Positions 31,611 through 41,263 are shown, counted from the stretch's first letter. The stretch: 41,429 nucleotides of DNA from Paenibacillus zeirhizosphaerae (GCF_030705605.1 NZ_JAPCKK010000029.1:1-41429); one strand, 5' to 3'. Program-made: numbers and translations. Notes: generated by a model not told the origin, from the sequence alone.

Positions 31611-32771
31611 TTACTCCTTTCCCTTCTCCACGTTGGTCGGGATATGAATGACGATCTTCGTCCCTTCGTTCTCTGCAGACTCGATCTCCATTCTCCCTTC
31701 GAGCAGTTCAACCCTTTCTCGCATGCCAATCAAGCCAAAATGATTATGATCTTTGCCCTTTTGTTCGAATAACTCAGGTTTGAATCCCAGTCCGTTATCC
31801 TGCACAACTATTTTTACCAGTTGCGCCTGGTAAGTGATCTCTACCAGAACGTAAGTTGGATAGGCATGTTTTGCGGCATTGGTGAGGCCTTCTTGGATCA
31901 AACGGTAAATGGCCGCTTCCATCGCGGAAGAGAGACGGTGTTCCTTCCCCCTCGTTTCAAAGATCGCTCTTATTTTCGTCTTTTCCTCAAAGTCCTGAAC
32001 ATACTTCCGCAGCGTAGGAATAAGACCCAAATCATCCAGCGCCATCGGACGCAAATTGAAAATGACCTTTCGCATTTCTTCGAGGCTGGAACGGACCTGT
32101 CTCTTCAAATCTATTATTTCGTCCTGTACCATCTTGAATTCCTGCTTTGCAATCATTCTTTCAACAATTTCCGTCCTAAGCACTAGATGAGCGAGCAGTT
32201 GTGCAGGTCCGTCGTGTATTTCGCGCGAAATTCGCTTGCGCTCTTCTTCCTGGGCCAGAATAATTTTCAAACCAATAAGTTGTCGATTCTTAGCAGATTC
32301 AATAATCCGGGTCACCTGCCCCAACTCCCCTGACAGATACTCCAGCACCACACCCATTTGCGAGCCGATCGTTTCCGCCCGTTCCACCGATGCTTCGACA
32401 CTCTTCGCCCGCTTCTGGAGATCATCCCTTCTCGCTTTGAGATACATCTCTTTTTCACGGTAGATCATCAGGTCTAGCTGCAGTTGTGTCGCCTTTTCAT
32501 AAGCCGTTTTGATATCCTCTTCCGTATAACGGACAAAATCCCGGCTGACTTCCGTCAGCCGGATCCGCGAGCGCCGGTAATTCATCTCCAGTTGATCGAC
32601 CTTCTCAATCGTCTCGGCCGTTTCCTTAAGCACCGCCTGCAATTCCTGGTTCAAATTAATTAGTTCAGTCCGCGCCGAATCCAATACTTCGAACATTTGG
32701 TACTTGCTCTTCTCCATCACCTGGATGGCGTTCTTGATGACTCGGTCTATGACATCGGCTTGAAAATCCAC
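31611..32771 (-). CDS. degS: Sensor histidine kinase DegS
   Basis: 386-residue cytosolic kinase and phosphatase for DegU. The N-terminal DegS sensor domain is a long coiled coil (about 15-175; ELINLNQELQAVLKETAETI, EDIKTAYEKATQLQLDLMIY). The HisKA_3 H-box is KRISREIHDGPAQLLAHLV with the phospho-acceptor His in REIHDG, and the ATPase domain has GLTNAAKHA (N-box) and DNGLGF, GLIGMRERV (G-boxes). There is no membrane segment, as expected for DegS. The start is GTG 32771 with GGAGA upstream. It is transcribed together with degU. Confidence 0.95.
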   Translation of the reverse strand: MDFQADVIDRVIKNAIQVMEKSKYQMFEVLDSARTELINLNQELQAVLKETAETIEKVDQLEMNYRRSRIRLTEVSRDFVRYTEEDIKTAYEKATQLQLDLMIYREKEMYLKARRDDLQKRAKSVEASVERAETIGSQMGVVLEYLSGELGQVTRIIESAKNRQLIGLKIILAQEEERKRISREIHDGPAQLLAHLVLRTEIVERMIAKQEFKMVQDEIIDLKRQVRSSLEEMRKVIFNLRPMALDDLGLIPTLRKYVQDFEEKTKIRAIFETRGKEHRLSSAMEAAIYRLIQEGLTNAAKHAYPTYVLVEITYQAQLVKIVVQDNGLGFKPELFEQKGKDHNHFGLIGMRERVELLEGRMEIESAENEGTKIVIHIPTNVEKGKE

Positions 32772-32807
32772 GAATTTTAATCTCCAATCCTAGCATTTCA
32801 GGTATAT

Positions 32808-32816
32808 ATCATACCA
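32808..32816 (-). promoter_or_regulatory. Candidate extended -10 upstream of degS
   Basis: The minus strand reads TGGTATGAT, an extended -10 (TGn TATGAT) about 36 bases before the degS start, with no good -35. It lies in the 47-base gap after the upstream gene. Confidence 0.3.
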
Positions 32817-32818
32817 TA

Positions 32819-35515
32819 TCATGATTGGATCGTAACGGTCTTAGTTTTCTGTTCCCATTTTACAGTAAGTCCTAGCTGCTCAGACACTAGTCTTAATGGG
32901 ACCAAAGTCCTACCATCCAGAACCAATGGAGCCACATCGGCATTCATACGTTTTCCGTTCAGGACAAACTGCTTTTCTCCTACGGTAAGATCCATCAGCA
33001 CTGCGCCGCGAATAACCGTCACGCGCTGGGCTGAGGCATTCCACTGCGCTTGTCCGCCAAACGCATCCAGAATGTATTTAATTGGTACATAGGTAGAGCC
33101 GTTACGGGTAATTGGGGCGGCGTCAATTGCCGTCTTGCTGCTGTTCACGGTCATTGACTTTTGGCCGATACTCATCTGAACCGTTCCGGTTTTGAGGCCA
33201 TTGTCGCTTATCGTCCCAGGAGCATTTAACGCTATGTTATCAACAGCCACGCTTCCTGTTTTGGCCCGCTCATCCTGTCCTTCCTCCACATTGACGACGT
33301 ACAGACGCTTCAGCTTCGCAGGATAAGCAATATTCAGCCCGCTCAGGTCTGCACTCAACGATTTCCAGCCGTTCCAGTCAATCGCCTTGGCCAGATCAAC
33401 ATATACCGTGTCGCCGTCGGCATCCGTAATCTCAGCACGAAGCCAATTGAGACTCTTGTCGCCGAGCACATCCATCGAAATGGCTGTTGCCGGGCTTTGA
33501 ATGGTTTTGCCGGAAGTGCCGTTCAGTTCGGCATAGGCGTACATTTTGCCCGATCCACCCGTCATGTCGTAGTCCAGTTGAAGAACCTTCGAGCCCGCCT
33601 TCTCACCGCTGCCTGCCGTGATGGAAGCTGCACCGGTTACCCCCTGGGCATTGGTGGTGAAGCTCACCTCGTAGCCAGCATTTTCAAAATCCTCCCACAT
33701 GCTGCTTCCGCCATCCGCTGTCAGAGTAACCACCGTGCTGAATCCATCATAACGGCCGATGGCATATCCGACTTCAGCCCCGGAGTCTACAGAGAATACT
33801 GTCAGCTCGTTCCCTTTCACACTGCCTTTAAAGCCGATAAATTCCCATTTCAACGCGTCGGCGGAAATGCTTACACTTTGTCCGTCCGTCGTTTTGGCCG
33901 TTACCGGGATGGATACGGTTGTTCCTTTACTGAGCGAGCCCGTGCCACTGCCTGCCGTCAGGGAAGAGATGCCTTCCGCTCCCAGCACGGTTACCTTCAT
34001 GGTCGCTGTAGCGGAGCCGCTCTTGGCCGTCAGGGTTGCCGTCCCTGTCTTCACTCCTTTGACGGTTCCGCCGCTGGCCGAAACCACTGCCGGATTGCTC
34101 GATGACCAAGTAACGGTCGTATTTCCGATATTATAAGGATTGTAATACGTATCGTAGCCTTTTAACGTGTAACTTCCTGTTTGGCCGATCAACAGCGTTT
34201 TGCTTCCACCAACCGTGAAGCCCTTCAGTGTCCCTTTTGGAGCCTCCGAGTAGACACCCACTCCGTTGACCACACTGCGCTGCTGCGTACCGTATTCCGT
34301 GTTGAACGTCAAATCAGGCTTAGTATTGCCGAGATCGCGGGTGACCAGGGTCGTGGAACCGCCGCCATCCAAATTCAAGCCCTTCCATACGCCGATGCTG
34401 GTCATGAACGACTGCAGCTCGTTAAGCGACATGCCCACACTGCTGCTGTTCTTCTGCACAGCTATCAAATAAACATACCGATTATCTTTGGAATACCCTA
34501 GAGCCGTGCGTGCACGGGTTCCTCCTATACTGGATACGCTGCGGGAAAAGGAAGATGCCTTGCCATCGTTAACCAGTATGGTATGACCGCCGATCATCAT
34601 TTGCAGAGTTGAAGGATCAACCTCTTTGCCGCTCGATTTTACGCGCAGCTTATAATCAGTCGTAATCGACTGGCCTACGGCCAAATGCTGTTTCACAAAA
34701 TCCGCAGCCTTGCCGTGTGTACGCAGAATATAACCGTTCTCAGGTACAGCCACCTGCAGCGCGGCATTCGCCGAGATTTGGGTAACGACCCCATTCTCGA
34801 CCAATACCTCCGTCGGCGTCGTCGAACTGTTCTTCGGCCGTTCAAGCGCCTTCCATGCAGAGGTATAAATATAGGCCGCATTCGAATGGCTGTAAGTGCC
34901 GCCTGTTGACTCAGGCGTATAAGCCACTTTATTGATCCCGGCGAGCTCAAACGACGAACCGTCTTCCGCCGTAACGCTTCCTTCAAATGTAAACTGCTCA
35001 ACCATTGGGGTGCCGTCCTTCGTCACGGCAAAAGCATACATTCCCGACAGATCGGAAGGTGTGGACATTAGTTCTCCATCAGATACCTGCCCGCCGATCG
35101 GTGCACCCTCACGTGAGGTGTTGAAATAATCGCCATTAATTCCTGCCACGGCTCCAGTTTCTTCAGCCATGCCTTCCGTGCTTTGCCGTGTTGTGAACTG
35201 GCCTCCCTGACCTGTCATAACATCCAGCTTCACATTCGGATTGTCCAAATCCACTCGAACAACATCCGCCAAAGCCGTTCCTGATGAGGTGCTGTACCGG
35301 TATTTCATCAAAATGGCACCCGAAGTAAGGATCTCTTCACCAAGCTTAACCGCGGATGCGGCGCTGGCTACAGAGCCCCCTGTCCAATTGAACGGCGTAA
35401 AGCCGCTCCCTCCGATGACCGGTCCAACCCACAATATGCCTGCAAGCGATAGAATCGCCAATCTTTTTCCGCTGCCCGTCCCATTGCCCGTTTGTTTGGT
35501 GCGACGCAAAACCAT
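32819..35515 (-). CDS. Secreted phosphodiester glycosidase-like protein with Ig-like and stalk domains
   Basis: 898 residues. A signal peptide (KRLAILSLAGILWVGPVIGG) is followed by an NAGPA/DUF2233-type phosphodiester glycosidase domain (about 95-435; GINGDYFNTSREGAPIGGQV, GGTRARTALGYSKDNRYVYL, GLNLDGGGSTTLV). Then come a bacterial Ig-like domain (about 450-515; WSSSNPAVVSASGGTVKGVK, GTATLTAKSGSA), a beta-rich carbohydrate-binding-like region (about 600-770), and a C-terminal copper amine oxidase N-domain-like stalk (about 800-898; YVPIKYILDAFGGQAQW, GRTLVPLRLVSEQLGLTVKW). The family removes sugars from phosphodiester-linked glycans; the substrate here is probably a cell-wall or exopolymer glycan. 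ATG 35515 has GGGAGAG at a long spacing. No terminator is evident before degS. Confidence 0.88.
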   Translation of the reverse strand: MVLRRTKQTGNGTGSGKRLAILSLAGILWVGPVIGGSGFTPFNWTGGSVASAASAVKLGEEILTSGAILMKYRYSTSSGTALADVVRVDLDNPNVKLDVMTGQGGQFTTRQSTEGMAEETGAVAGINGDYFNTSREGAPIGGQVSDGELMSTPSDLSGMYAFAVTKDGTPMVEQFTFEGSVTAEDGSSFELAGINKVAYTPESTGGTYSHSNAAYIYTSAWKALERPKNSSTTPTEVLVENGVVTQISANAALQVAVPENGYILRTHGKAADFVKQHLAVGQSITTDYKLRVKSSGKEVDPSTLQMMIGGHTILVNDGKASSFSRSVSSIGGTRARTALGYSKDNRYVYLIAVQKNSSSVGMSLNELQSFMTSIGVWKGLNLDGGGSTTLVTRDLGNTKPDLTFNTEYGTQQRSVVNGVGVYSEAPKGTLKGFTVGGSKTLLIGQTGSYTLKGYDTYYNPYNIGNTTVTWSSSNPAVVSASGGTVKGVKTGTATLTAKSGSATATMKVTVLGAEGISSLTAGSGTGSLSKGTTVSIPVTAKTTDGQSVSISADALKWEFIGFKGSVKGNELTVFSVDSGAEVGYAIGRYDGFSTVVTLTADGGSSMWEDFENAGYEVSFTTNAQGVTGAASITAGSGEKAGSKVLQLDYDMTGGSGKMYAYAELNGTSGKTIQSPATAISMDVLGDKSLNWLRAEITDADGDTVYVDLAKAIDWNGWKSLSADLSGLNIAYPAKLKRLYVVNVEEGQDERAKTGSVAVDNIALNAPGTISDNGLKTGTVQMSIGQKSMTVNSSKTAIDAAPITRNGSTYVPIKYILDAFGGQAQWNASAQRVTVIRGAVLMDLTVGEKQFVLNGKRMNADVAPLVLDGRTLVPLRLVSEQLGLTVKWEQKTKTVTIQS

Positions 35516-35674
35516 TTAGTTATAAACTCTCCCATCTTCATGCTTATTTGAAATAGGTTCATCCTGTGAAAACTGCTTCCTAGTAATAATAGACTGAAAA
35601 AATAGAGAAAAGTTACGGACTTGTCCTAATTTTCCTGGGCAAATGTCTGTCTGGTAATCCAACCCACTTATATA

Positions 35675-35703
35675 TTGACAGGCCCATGTCCTCCTTCTAT
35701 AAT
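35675..35703 (+). promoter_or_regulatory. Consensus sigma-A promoter of the efflux operon
   Basis: TTGACA (35675-35680), exactly 17 bases, then TATAAT (35698-35703): a perfect housekeeping promoter. The operator palindrome begins four bases later and would cover the transcription start. Confidence 0.9.
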
Positions 35704-35706
35704 CGA

Positions 35707-35745
35707 TTTGAACTTATAAGTTCAAATTATACTAATAAGTTCAAA
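35707..35745 (+). promoter_or_regulatory. Operator: 20-bp perfect palindrome plus repeated half-site
   Basis: TTTGAACTTATAAGTTCAAA (35707-35726) is a perfect 20-bp palindrome covering the predicted start site. Its right half TAAGTTCAAA recurs at 35736-35745, 19 bases later, with a degenerate left half. This is the expected layout of a TetR-family operator, and a TetR gene is the last gene of the operon. Binding is inferred. Confidence 0.8.
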
Positions 35746-35774
35746 TGTTATTTACAGGGAGGAAGCCATTCAGA

Positions 35775-37190
35775 ATGAACCAAAATAAATTCCCATTTCT
35801 ACTGCCAGCTTTACTCGCTATCGCTATCGCTACGGTCGGGTGCTCGGCGGAACAGCCCGCTTCGGATGCGGCAGTGGAGGCCAACGGCACCTTTGTAGAT
35901 ACCATGGTGGTCAAACAAGAACCCCTGAACACGGTCTACGACCTTTCCGGAACGCTGCAAGCCTATGAGGAGCGGGCGCTTTCTTTTGAAAACGGGGGGC
36001 GTGTCACGGCCGCTTCTCCTGCAGCAGGTGCCGCAGTAAGCCAAGGGAGCATTCTCGCGCAACTGGATCAGTCCAATTACCGGCTCCAGCTTGCCCAAGC
36101 AGAAGCGGCCATCCAGGAGATGCAAGCAGCAGTCGCCAATGCGGAAGCGGGAATCCGTTCGGCGTCCTCCTCTCTTGCGTCGGCAGAGGCTCAGGTCGAA
36201 AGTGCCCAGGCCAACGTACGCAAAGTCAACAAGGGGGCAAGAAAACAGGAGAAAGCTCAGGCCCAGGCCGCTGTTGACAAAGCGCAAAGCGCTTATGAAA
36301 AGATAAAAGCGGATGCCGACCGCATTCGCCAACTGTATGAGGCAGGCGCTGCCTCAGCGTCGGATTATGAAAATGCCCAGCTTCAGCTAATCAGCGCAGA
36401 AAAGGATCTTGAAACTGCTCGCGATTCATTATCTCTGCTGCTAGAAGGAGCCACTCCCGAGGATACCGATACCGCTGAAGCCGCCCTAAAAGAGGCAGTA
36501 GCGGGCAAATCCGCCGCTGAAGCCGCACAACTGCAGGCCCGTTCCTCCAAAGAGCAGGCGGAAGCCTCTTACGAAAAGGCAAAGGTCGCCAAAGAGCAGG
36601 CCGAGCTCGCTCTGTCCCGCACGACGCTGTCAGTCCCTTTTGACGGGGTTGTGTTGGAAAAACTGATCGAGCCCGGAGAACTTGTGGCTTCCGGCCAGAC
36701 GATCTACCGGATCGGCAGCATAGACCAGTTAAAGGTGTTGCTCCCCGTTCCGGACAGTGAAATTCAGGAATGGAAAAAGGGACAAAAGGTCAGCATTAGT
36801 CTGTATGGTCAAACCCGTACCGCCTCTGTGTCCGCCATCTACGCAGCCACAAATGCCAATACAGGCACGATCAACGCCGAGGTGGTCATTCCTAATCCTG
36901 CACATGACTGGATGCCTGGCCAGGTTGTAAAAGCCGCGCGCGGGCTCTCAAGCAAACAAGGTTTACTTGTCCCGGTTGAAGCGGTCATTCAGACAGGAGA
37001 CCAGCCTTATGTATTCAGGGAGGTTGACGGCAAAGCCGTTAAAACAACCGTCGAGCTGGGCGGGCAAATGACGGGCAACAAGCTGCAGATCATTTCCGGC
37101 CTGAATGAGGGGGACCACGTCGTCACAAAGGGGGGCTCCTCTCTATTTAACGGAGACACGCTCCAGCCAACGGGAGGCGACAACGAATGA
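35775..37190 (+). CDS. RND efflux periplasmic-adaptor-type lipoprotein (membrane fusion protein)
   Basis: 471 residues. The signal peptide ends in a lipobox (AIAIATVGC), so the protein is probably anchored to the outer face of the membrane by lipidation. Barrel-sandwich hybrid segments (LSGTLQAYEERALSFENGGR; VPFDGVVLEKLIEPGELVAS) flank a long alpha-helical coiled-coil hairpin rich in Ala, Glu and Lys (about 105-290; AEAAIQEMQAAVANAEAGIR), and a C-terminal membrane-proximal barrel follows. Such adaptors stabilise the RND pump. ATG 35775 begins MNQNKFPFLLPALL with GGGAGG about 12 bases upstream; an ATG at 35745 lies inside the operator and is rejected. The stop overlaps the pump start by four bases (ATGA). 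Confidence 0.93.
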   Translation: MNQNKFPFLLPALLAIAIATVGCSAEQPASDAAVEANGTFVDTMVVKQEPLNTVYDLSGTLQAYEERALSFENGGRVTAASPAAGAAVSQGSILAQLDQSNYRLQLAQAEAAIQEMQAAVANAEAGIRSASSSLASAEAQVESAQANVRKVNKGARKQEKAQAQAAVDKAQSAYEKIKADADRIRQLYEAGAASASDYENAQLQLISAEKDLETARDSLSLLLEGATPEDTDTAEAALKEAVAGKSAAEAAQLQARSSKEQAEASYEKAKVAKEQAELALSRTTLSVPFDGVVLEKLIEPGELVASGQTIYRIGSIDQLKVLLPVPDSEIQEWKKGQKVSISLYGQTRTASVSAIYAATNANTGTINAEVVIPNPAHDWMPGQVVKAARGLSSKQGLLVPVEAVIQTGDQPYVFREVDGKAVKTTVELGGQMTGNKLQIISGLNEGDHVVTKGGSSLFNGDTLQPTGGDNE

Positions 37191-40100
37191 TCGCCTACTT
37201 CGTCAAGAAACGTAAAATTACGATTCTCTTCTTCCTGATGGCGGTTCTTGTCGGGGCTTTTAGCTTCATGCAGCTCCCCCGCCAGGAAATGCCGGATGTT
37301 GTCGTAAGACAAGCTATGGTAACCACCATTTATCCCGGAGCCGCACCACAGAAGGTAGAGCAGACCGTAACTAAAAAATTGGAGCAGCGGATCAAGGAGG
37401 TTAAAGGGGTAGGTGACATTACCTCAACTTCCGGCAATGGATTTTCGTCCATACTCGTGGAAACCGAGGACAACGCCGACCCGGAAACCGTCTGGGATGA
37501 AATGCGCAAGAAGGTCCAGGATGCGCAGCCTGATCTGCCCGAAGACGCCGAAGTGCCGGTGATTAATGACAATCTAGCCAGCTTATTTATTGGCTCCTAT
37601 GCCATCATTGCCGATTCCAGAGATTCGCTGTATGCCCTAAACAGTCTGATGACCACCTGGGAGGATCAGCTCGGGGCGCTGGACGGGGTATCTAATGTGA
37701 CCATCTCAGGCCTGCCTGAACAGGAGGTCAGAATTGACATCGATACACAGAAGCTCCAGCAGTATCATCTCCCTTGGGGACAGGTTGTGCAGGCCGTGCA
37801 AGGCCGGATGGACCTCGTTCCGACCGGTGACGTGGAATATAATGACCGGACCTATCAAATGATTGTAAAAGAAGCTTCAGATCCTGATCAGTTGAACAGA
37901 CTCCTGTTCACCCGTACCGAATCCGGTTCTCCTGTATACCTCAGTGATATAGGAACCGTTCAACTCACTCATGCAGAGGCCGATTATTATGCGTACGCGA
38001 CAGACAAACCGGCCATCCGTATTGCGCTTGGCGCAGAAACGGGTACAGATGTCGGCTCTATGAACGAAAGGGTTAACGCCAAGCTGGCCGAATTGAAGCA
38101 GACGCTGCCAGACGACGTGCAATTCGTGACCCTGTTTGCACAGCAGGACAATGTGGATGAGATCTTCGCCGACCTCTCCCGTGAGACACTGATGGCGATC
38201 GCGGCTGTAATCCTCATTTGTACGCTGGGCTTGAATCTGCTTACCTCTTCCTTTGTCGCTTTGGCTATTCCCGTCTCTGTTGCCATAGCCATGATTTTTC
38301 TTCCGATGCTCGGCGTCACCCTGAATCAGATTTCGGTTGTCGGATTGATCATCGTGCTTGGTATTCTGGTGGATGACGCGGTGGTCGTGAATGATAATAT
38401 CGAGCGCAGGCTTACCGATTTGGGAGAAACTCCTGCGGAGGCTGCTGTGAACGGTACAAAGGAAGTGGCCATATCCATATTAACCGCTACGCTGGCAACT
38501 ATCTCGGCATTTACGCCCTTGTTGTTTCTCAGCGGGGATGTAGGGGTGTTCATCAAACCCATTCCCATCGTGATTTCGCTGGCTATGCTGGCTTCCATGC
38601 TGATGTCGCTTGCCATCATCCCCATCTTCCGTGAATGGTACGAGACGCGCAGGCTTCACAAACGCAAGGACAGAACGACCAAACCAGCCGGACTGCTGGG
38701 CCGTCAAATTCAATCTTTGACTCATCTCTACTCCGGTAAAATCATGGCGAAAGTCGTGAAAAGGCCGTTGTTCACCGGGCTCGCCGGGCTGCTTATCGGG
38801 ACGGCTGCGTACGGGCTGATCCTGTTTACACCGATCGAGCTTTTTCCAGAGTCTGAGGATCCGCATATGACCATGAATGTTACGATGCCCGTGGGGACTT
38901 CCCTCGCAGAAACAGACCGTGTCGTGCAGGAAATGGCCGGATGGATACAACAGCAGCCAGAGACAGAGAAAGTGGCATATGCAGCAGGGGGTGGTGCCCC
39001 ACAGCTCTACAGCGATTTAACCGGGGGCTCACCTTCAGAAGGGGACATTTACGGTCAAATCAGCGTTGCAGGCAAAGAACATATTTTTGATCTTGATGAG
39101 ACACCCGAAGCTTGGAGCCGCTACTTTGAAGAGACCTATCCGGGTGTGACGATCACAGAAAGGATTCCACGCCTCGGGATACCGGTCGGCAAGCCGGTTT
39201 CCGTTCGGATTTCAGGCACAGAAACCGAACAGTTGCAGGCACTCACTCAACAAGTGCGCGAAGCTATAGCTTCGATCGACGGAACAACGGGAATTACAGA
39301 TGATATGGGGATCGAGCGTTACGCCCTGGAGCTTGAGGTTAATCAGCAAGCTATGGATCAATATCAGGTGAGCCATGCCGACTTGACTCAAACTTTGCTG
39401 CTGCTTAATGAGGGATTGGATGCCAGCCTGTTTGATACCGGCTCGGAGCTTATTGACATTAAGGTGTACTTGAATCAGGACACTACCGATCCGAATGTGC
39501 TGTTCCAACAGCTTAGTGTAACCAACACCACCGGCGCACAAATTCCGCTGTCTCAGCTCGTTGAAGTTAAGCCGTCTTTTACCATCCAACAAATTAAGCA
39601 TTACAATCTGGAGCGAACGGTTACCGTTGAGGCGGATCTGGAAGGACGGACGGCCGCAGACGCGGCTGGCGATGTGCAGACCATGCTTGCTGCAATTTCG
39701 TTTCCAGAAGGATATTCCTGGGAAATCGGAGGCGAAACATCGGATCAAAGTGAAATTTTTGCCGATTTAGGAACGCTGTCTATTATTGTCGTATTTTTAA
39801 TATTGGTTCTGATTACGATTCAGTTCTATTCCATCACCATCCCGCTGATTATTATGACAACGGTCTATCTGGCAGCGGCAGGCGGCATTCTTGGCATTTT
39901 CCTGACCGGTATGCCGGTTGGGTTCATGAGTATTATGGGCATTATTGCGCTCGCGGGTATCGTCGTGCGGAACGGCATCGTTATGATTGAATTTATTGAG
40001 GACGCTCGACATCAGGGCATAGAGCTGGAAGAAGCGGTTATACAGGCCACAGCCGCCCGTTTCCGCCCGATCCTGCTGACATCCCTTACAGCTATCGTAG

Positions 40101-40315
40101 GGATGCTCCCGATCGCACTGCTGGGTAGCCTGCTATTTAAGCCACTCGCTTATGCCATCATTTTCGGCCTCCTGTTCTCTACACTCCTGACCTTGTTTGT
40201 GGTACCATCCCTGTATATGCTGATGGCGCAATATAAATTAAGACGGGAGCTGCGCAAGGAAACAAAGACATCTGCGGAGCCTGACGTCTCTGACACCGGG
40301 TACTTGCAGCAGTAA
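37187..40315 (+). CDS. RND family efflux transporter (AcrB/SwrC-like)
   Basis: 1042-residue resistance-nodulation-cell division transporter, the usual family length. It has N-terminal TM1 (ITILFFLMAVLVGAFSFMQL), a large extracytoplasmic domain, the TM4 proton-relay motif region VDDAVVVNDNIERRL with conserved acidic pair, GT-rich helices, a second repeat with extracytoplasmic domain, and C-terminal TMs (GIIALAGIVVRNGIVMIEFI). Gram-positive relatives such as SwrC export surfactants, lipids or drugs; the substrate here is unknown. The start overlaps the adaptor gene (ATGA), indicating translational coupling. The TetR regulator follows 37 bases later. Confidence 0.95.
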   Translation: MIAYFVKKRKITILFFLMAVLVGAFSFMQLPRQEMPDVVVRQAMVTTIYPGAAPQKVEQTVTKKLEQRIKEVKGVGDITSTSGNGFSSILVETEDNADPETVWDEMRKKVQDAQPDLPEDAEVPVINDNLASLFIGSYAIIADSRDSLYALNSLMTTWEDQLGALDGVSNVTISGLPEQEVRIDIDTQKLQQYHLPWGQVVQAVQGRMDLVPTGDVEYNDRTYQMIVKEASDPDQLNRLLFTRTESGSPVYLSDIGTVQLTHAEADYYAYATDKPAIRIALGAETGTDVGSMNERVNAKLAELKQTLPDDVQFVTLFAQQDNVDEIFADLSRETLMAIAAVILICTLGLNLLTSSFVALAIPVSVAIAMIFLPMLGVTLNQISVVGLIIVLGILVDDAVVVNDNIERRLTDLGETPAEAAVNGTKEVAISILTATLATISAFTPLLFLSGDVGVFIKPIPIVISLAMLASMLMSLAIIPIFREWYETRRLHKRKDRTTKPAGLLGRQIQSLTHLYSGKIMAKVVKRPLFTGLAGLLIGTAAYGLILFTPIELFPESEDPHMTMNVTMPVGTSLAETDRVVQEMAGWIQQQPETEKVAYAAGGGAPQLYSDLTGGSPSEGDIYGQISVAGKEHIFDLDETPEAWSRYFEETYPGVTITERIPRLGIPVGKPVSVRISGTETEQLQALTQQVREAIASIDGTTGITDDMGIERYALELEVNQQAMDQYQVSHADLTQTLLLLNEGLDASLFDTGSELIDIKVYLNQDTTDPNVLFQQLSVTNTTGAQIPLSQLVEVKPSFTIQQIKHYNLERTVTVEADLEGRTAADAAGDVQTMLAAISFPEGYSWEIGGETSDQSEIFADLGTLSIIVVFLILVLITIQFYSITIPLIIMTTVYLAAAGGILGIFLTGMPVGFMSIMGIIALAGIVVRNGIVMIEFIEDARHQGIELEEAVIQATAARFRPILLTSLTAIVGMLPIALLGSLLFKPLAYAIIFGLLFSTLLTLFVVPSLYMLMAQYKLRRELRKETKTSAEPDVSDTGYLQQ

Positions 40316-40352
40316 CGCGCCCTGAGCGGCAAGCCCTAGGAGGAATACGATT

Positions 40353-41237
40353 TTGGATAACAAGAGAGATGACATTGTACAGGCAGCCATACGGCTCTTC
40401 TCCAAAAAAGGCTTTGCTGCGACCTCTGTCGAGGAGATTGCCAAGGAAAGCGGGATCGCCAAGGCATCCTTTTATAAATATTTTCAGGGGAAGCATGAAT
40501 TGCCTCTGGCCGCATGCAGCAAGATGGAAGAGGAAATCGAGAAAGGTATTAAAGCATTGTACAGTCAGGCTGGCCTTTCATCGAGAGAAAAGCTCTTTCA
40601 ATTTATTAAAATCTATTTGAACAATATTATTGGGAATAAAACTCATATGCTGCTTATTGCAGGTCCGTTCCCGGCCAATACGCATGACGAGCAGACGAAC
40701 CAAGCTCTGGAGGAGCATGAGAAGCGCATCTTTCGCTGGATTCACGATTGTCTGCTTGATGTGTACGGCCCTGACCTGGAGCAGCACATATGGGACATCA
40801 CCTTTATTTTAATGAGTGTCACCTTTGAATATATTCGTGTATTCGGGGACCGTATGGAACAGGAAAGCATCGACAAGCTGGCCGACTTTATTCTTTACAT
40901 CACCGATTCACTAATCAACGGAATGCGCCAGCAGAGCGGGCCTCCTTCCTTCTTGTGGGGCCTGGAAGGGTGGTTTGGCAGCAGTAGAGACGCGGACCCC
41001 TTCCAGGAAGGGAAACAGATTGCTGGCCTGTTGGAGAGGCTGGAAGAGAAGCTTATGCGTGTGAACATGGGCGATAGCAGCAGGCATGAATATTTGGACA
41101 TTATCGGCCAACTGAGACAGGAAACCTCAGCGAGTACCGCCTCCAATGGGCTGCTCAAGGCTCTGTTGTCTTACCTGGAACAGCTTGATGACCTGAACGA
41201 AGATGCTCTGAAGCTGAGAGGTTTGTTAGGTCTCTAA
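40353..41237 (+). CDS. TetR family transcriptional regulator of the efflux operon
   Basis: 294 residues from a TTG start with AGGAGG nine bases upstream. The N-terminal HTH (about 5-50) reads DDIVQAAIRLFSKKGFAATS, then VEEIAKESGIAKASFYKYFQ, typical of TetR repressors. The C-terminal ligand and dimerisation part is about 100 residues longer than usual for the family, with a helical tail (LLERLEEKLMRVN; LLKALLSYLEQLDDLNEDAL). It is the third gene of the MFP-RND-TetR operon and most likely binds the palindrome at 35707-35745, giving autorepression released by a pump substrate. Confidence 0.92.
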   Translation: MDNKRDDIVQAAIRLFSKKGFAATSVEEIAKESGIAKASFYKYFQGKHELPLAACSKMEEEIEKGIKALYSQAGLSSREKLFQFIKIYLNNIIGNKTHMLLIAGPFPANTHDEQTNQALEEHEKRIFRWIHDCLLDVYGPDLEQHIWDITFILMSVTFEYIRVFGDRMEQESIDKLADFILYITDSLINGMRQQSGPPSFLWGLEGWFGSSRDADPFQEGKQIAGLLERLEEKLMRVNMGDSSRHEYLDIIGQLRQETSASTASNGLLKALLSYLEQLDDLNEDALKLRGLLGL

Positions 41238-41238
41238 A

Positions 41239-41263
41239 ATAAGAAAAACGTCTATCGACGTAC
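41239..41263. repeat. 25-bp repeat, copy 2
   Basis: Identical to 30327-30351. It begins one base after the TetR stop codon. In plus orientation it has no T-tract; in minus orientation the small stem is followed by TTTTTCTTAT. It may be a dispersed intergenic element or a terminator serving a convergent gene outside the window. Confidence 0.6.

Noticed and set aside
31607..31729. Upstream extension of degU
   Set aside because: It lies inside degS in another frame, lacks homology to the DegU N-terminus, and a strong ribosome binding site precedes ATG 31606.
35745..35774. Upstream ATG for the membrane fusion protein
   Set aside because: It overlaps the operator, has no ribosome binding site, and would bury the lipoprotein signal peptide.
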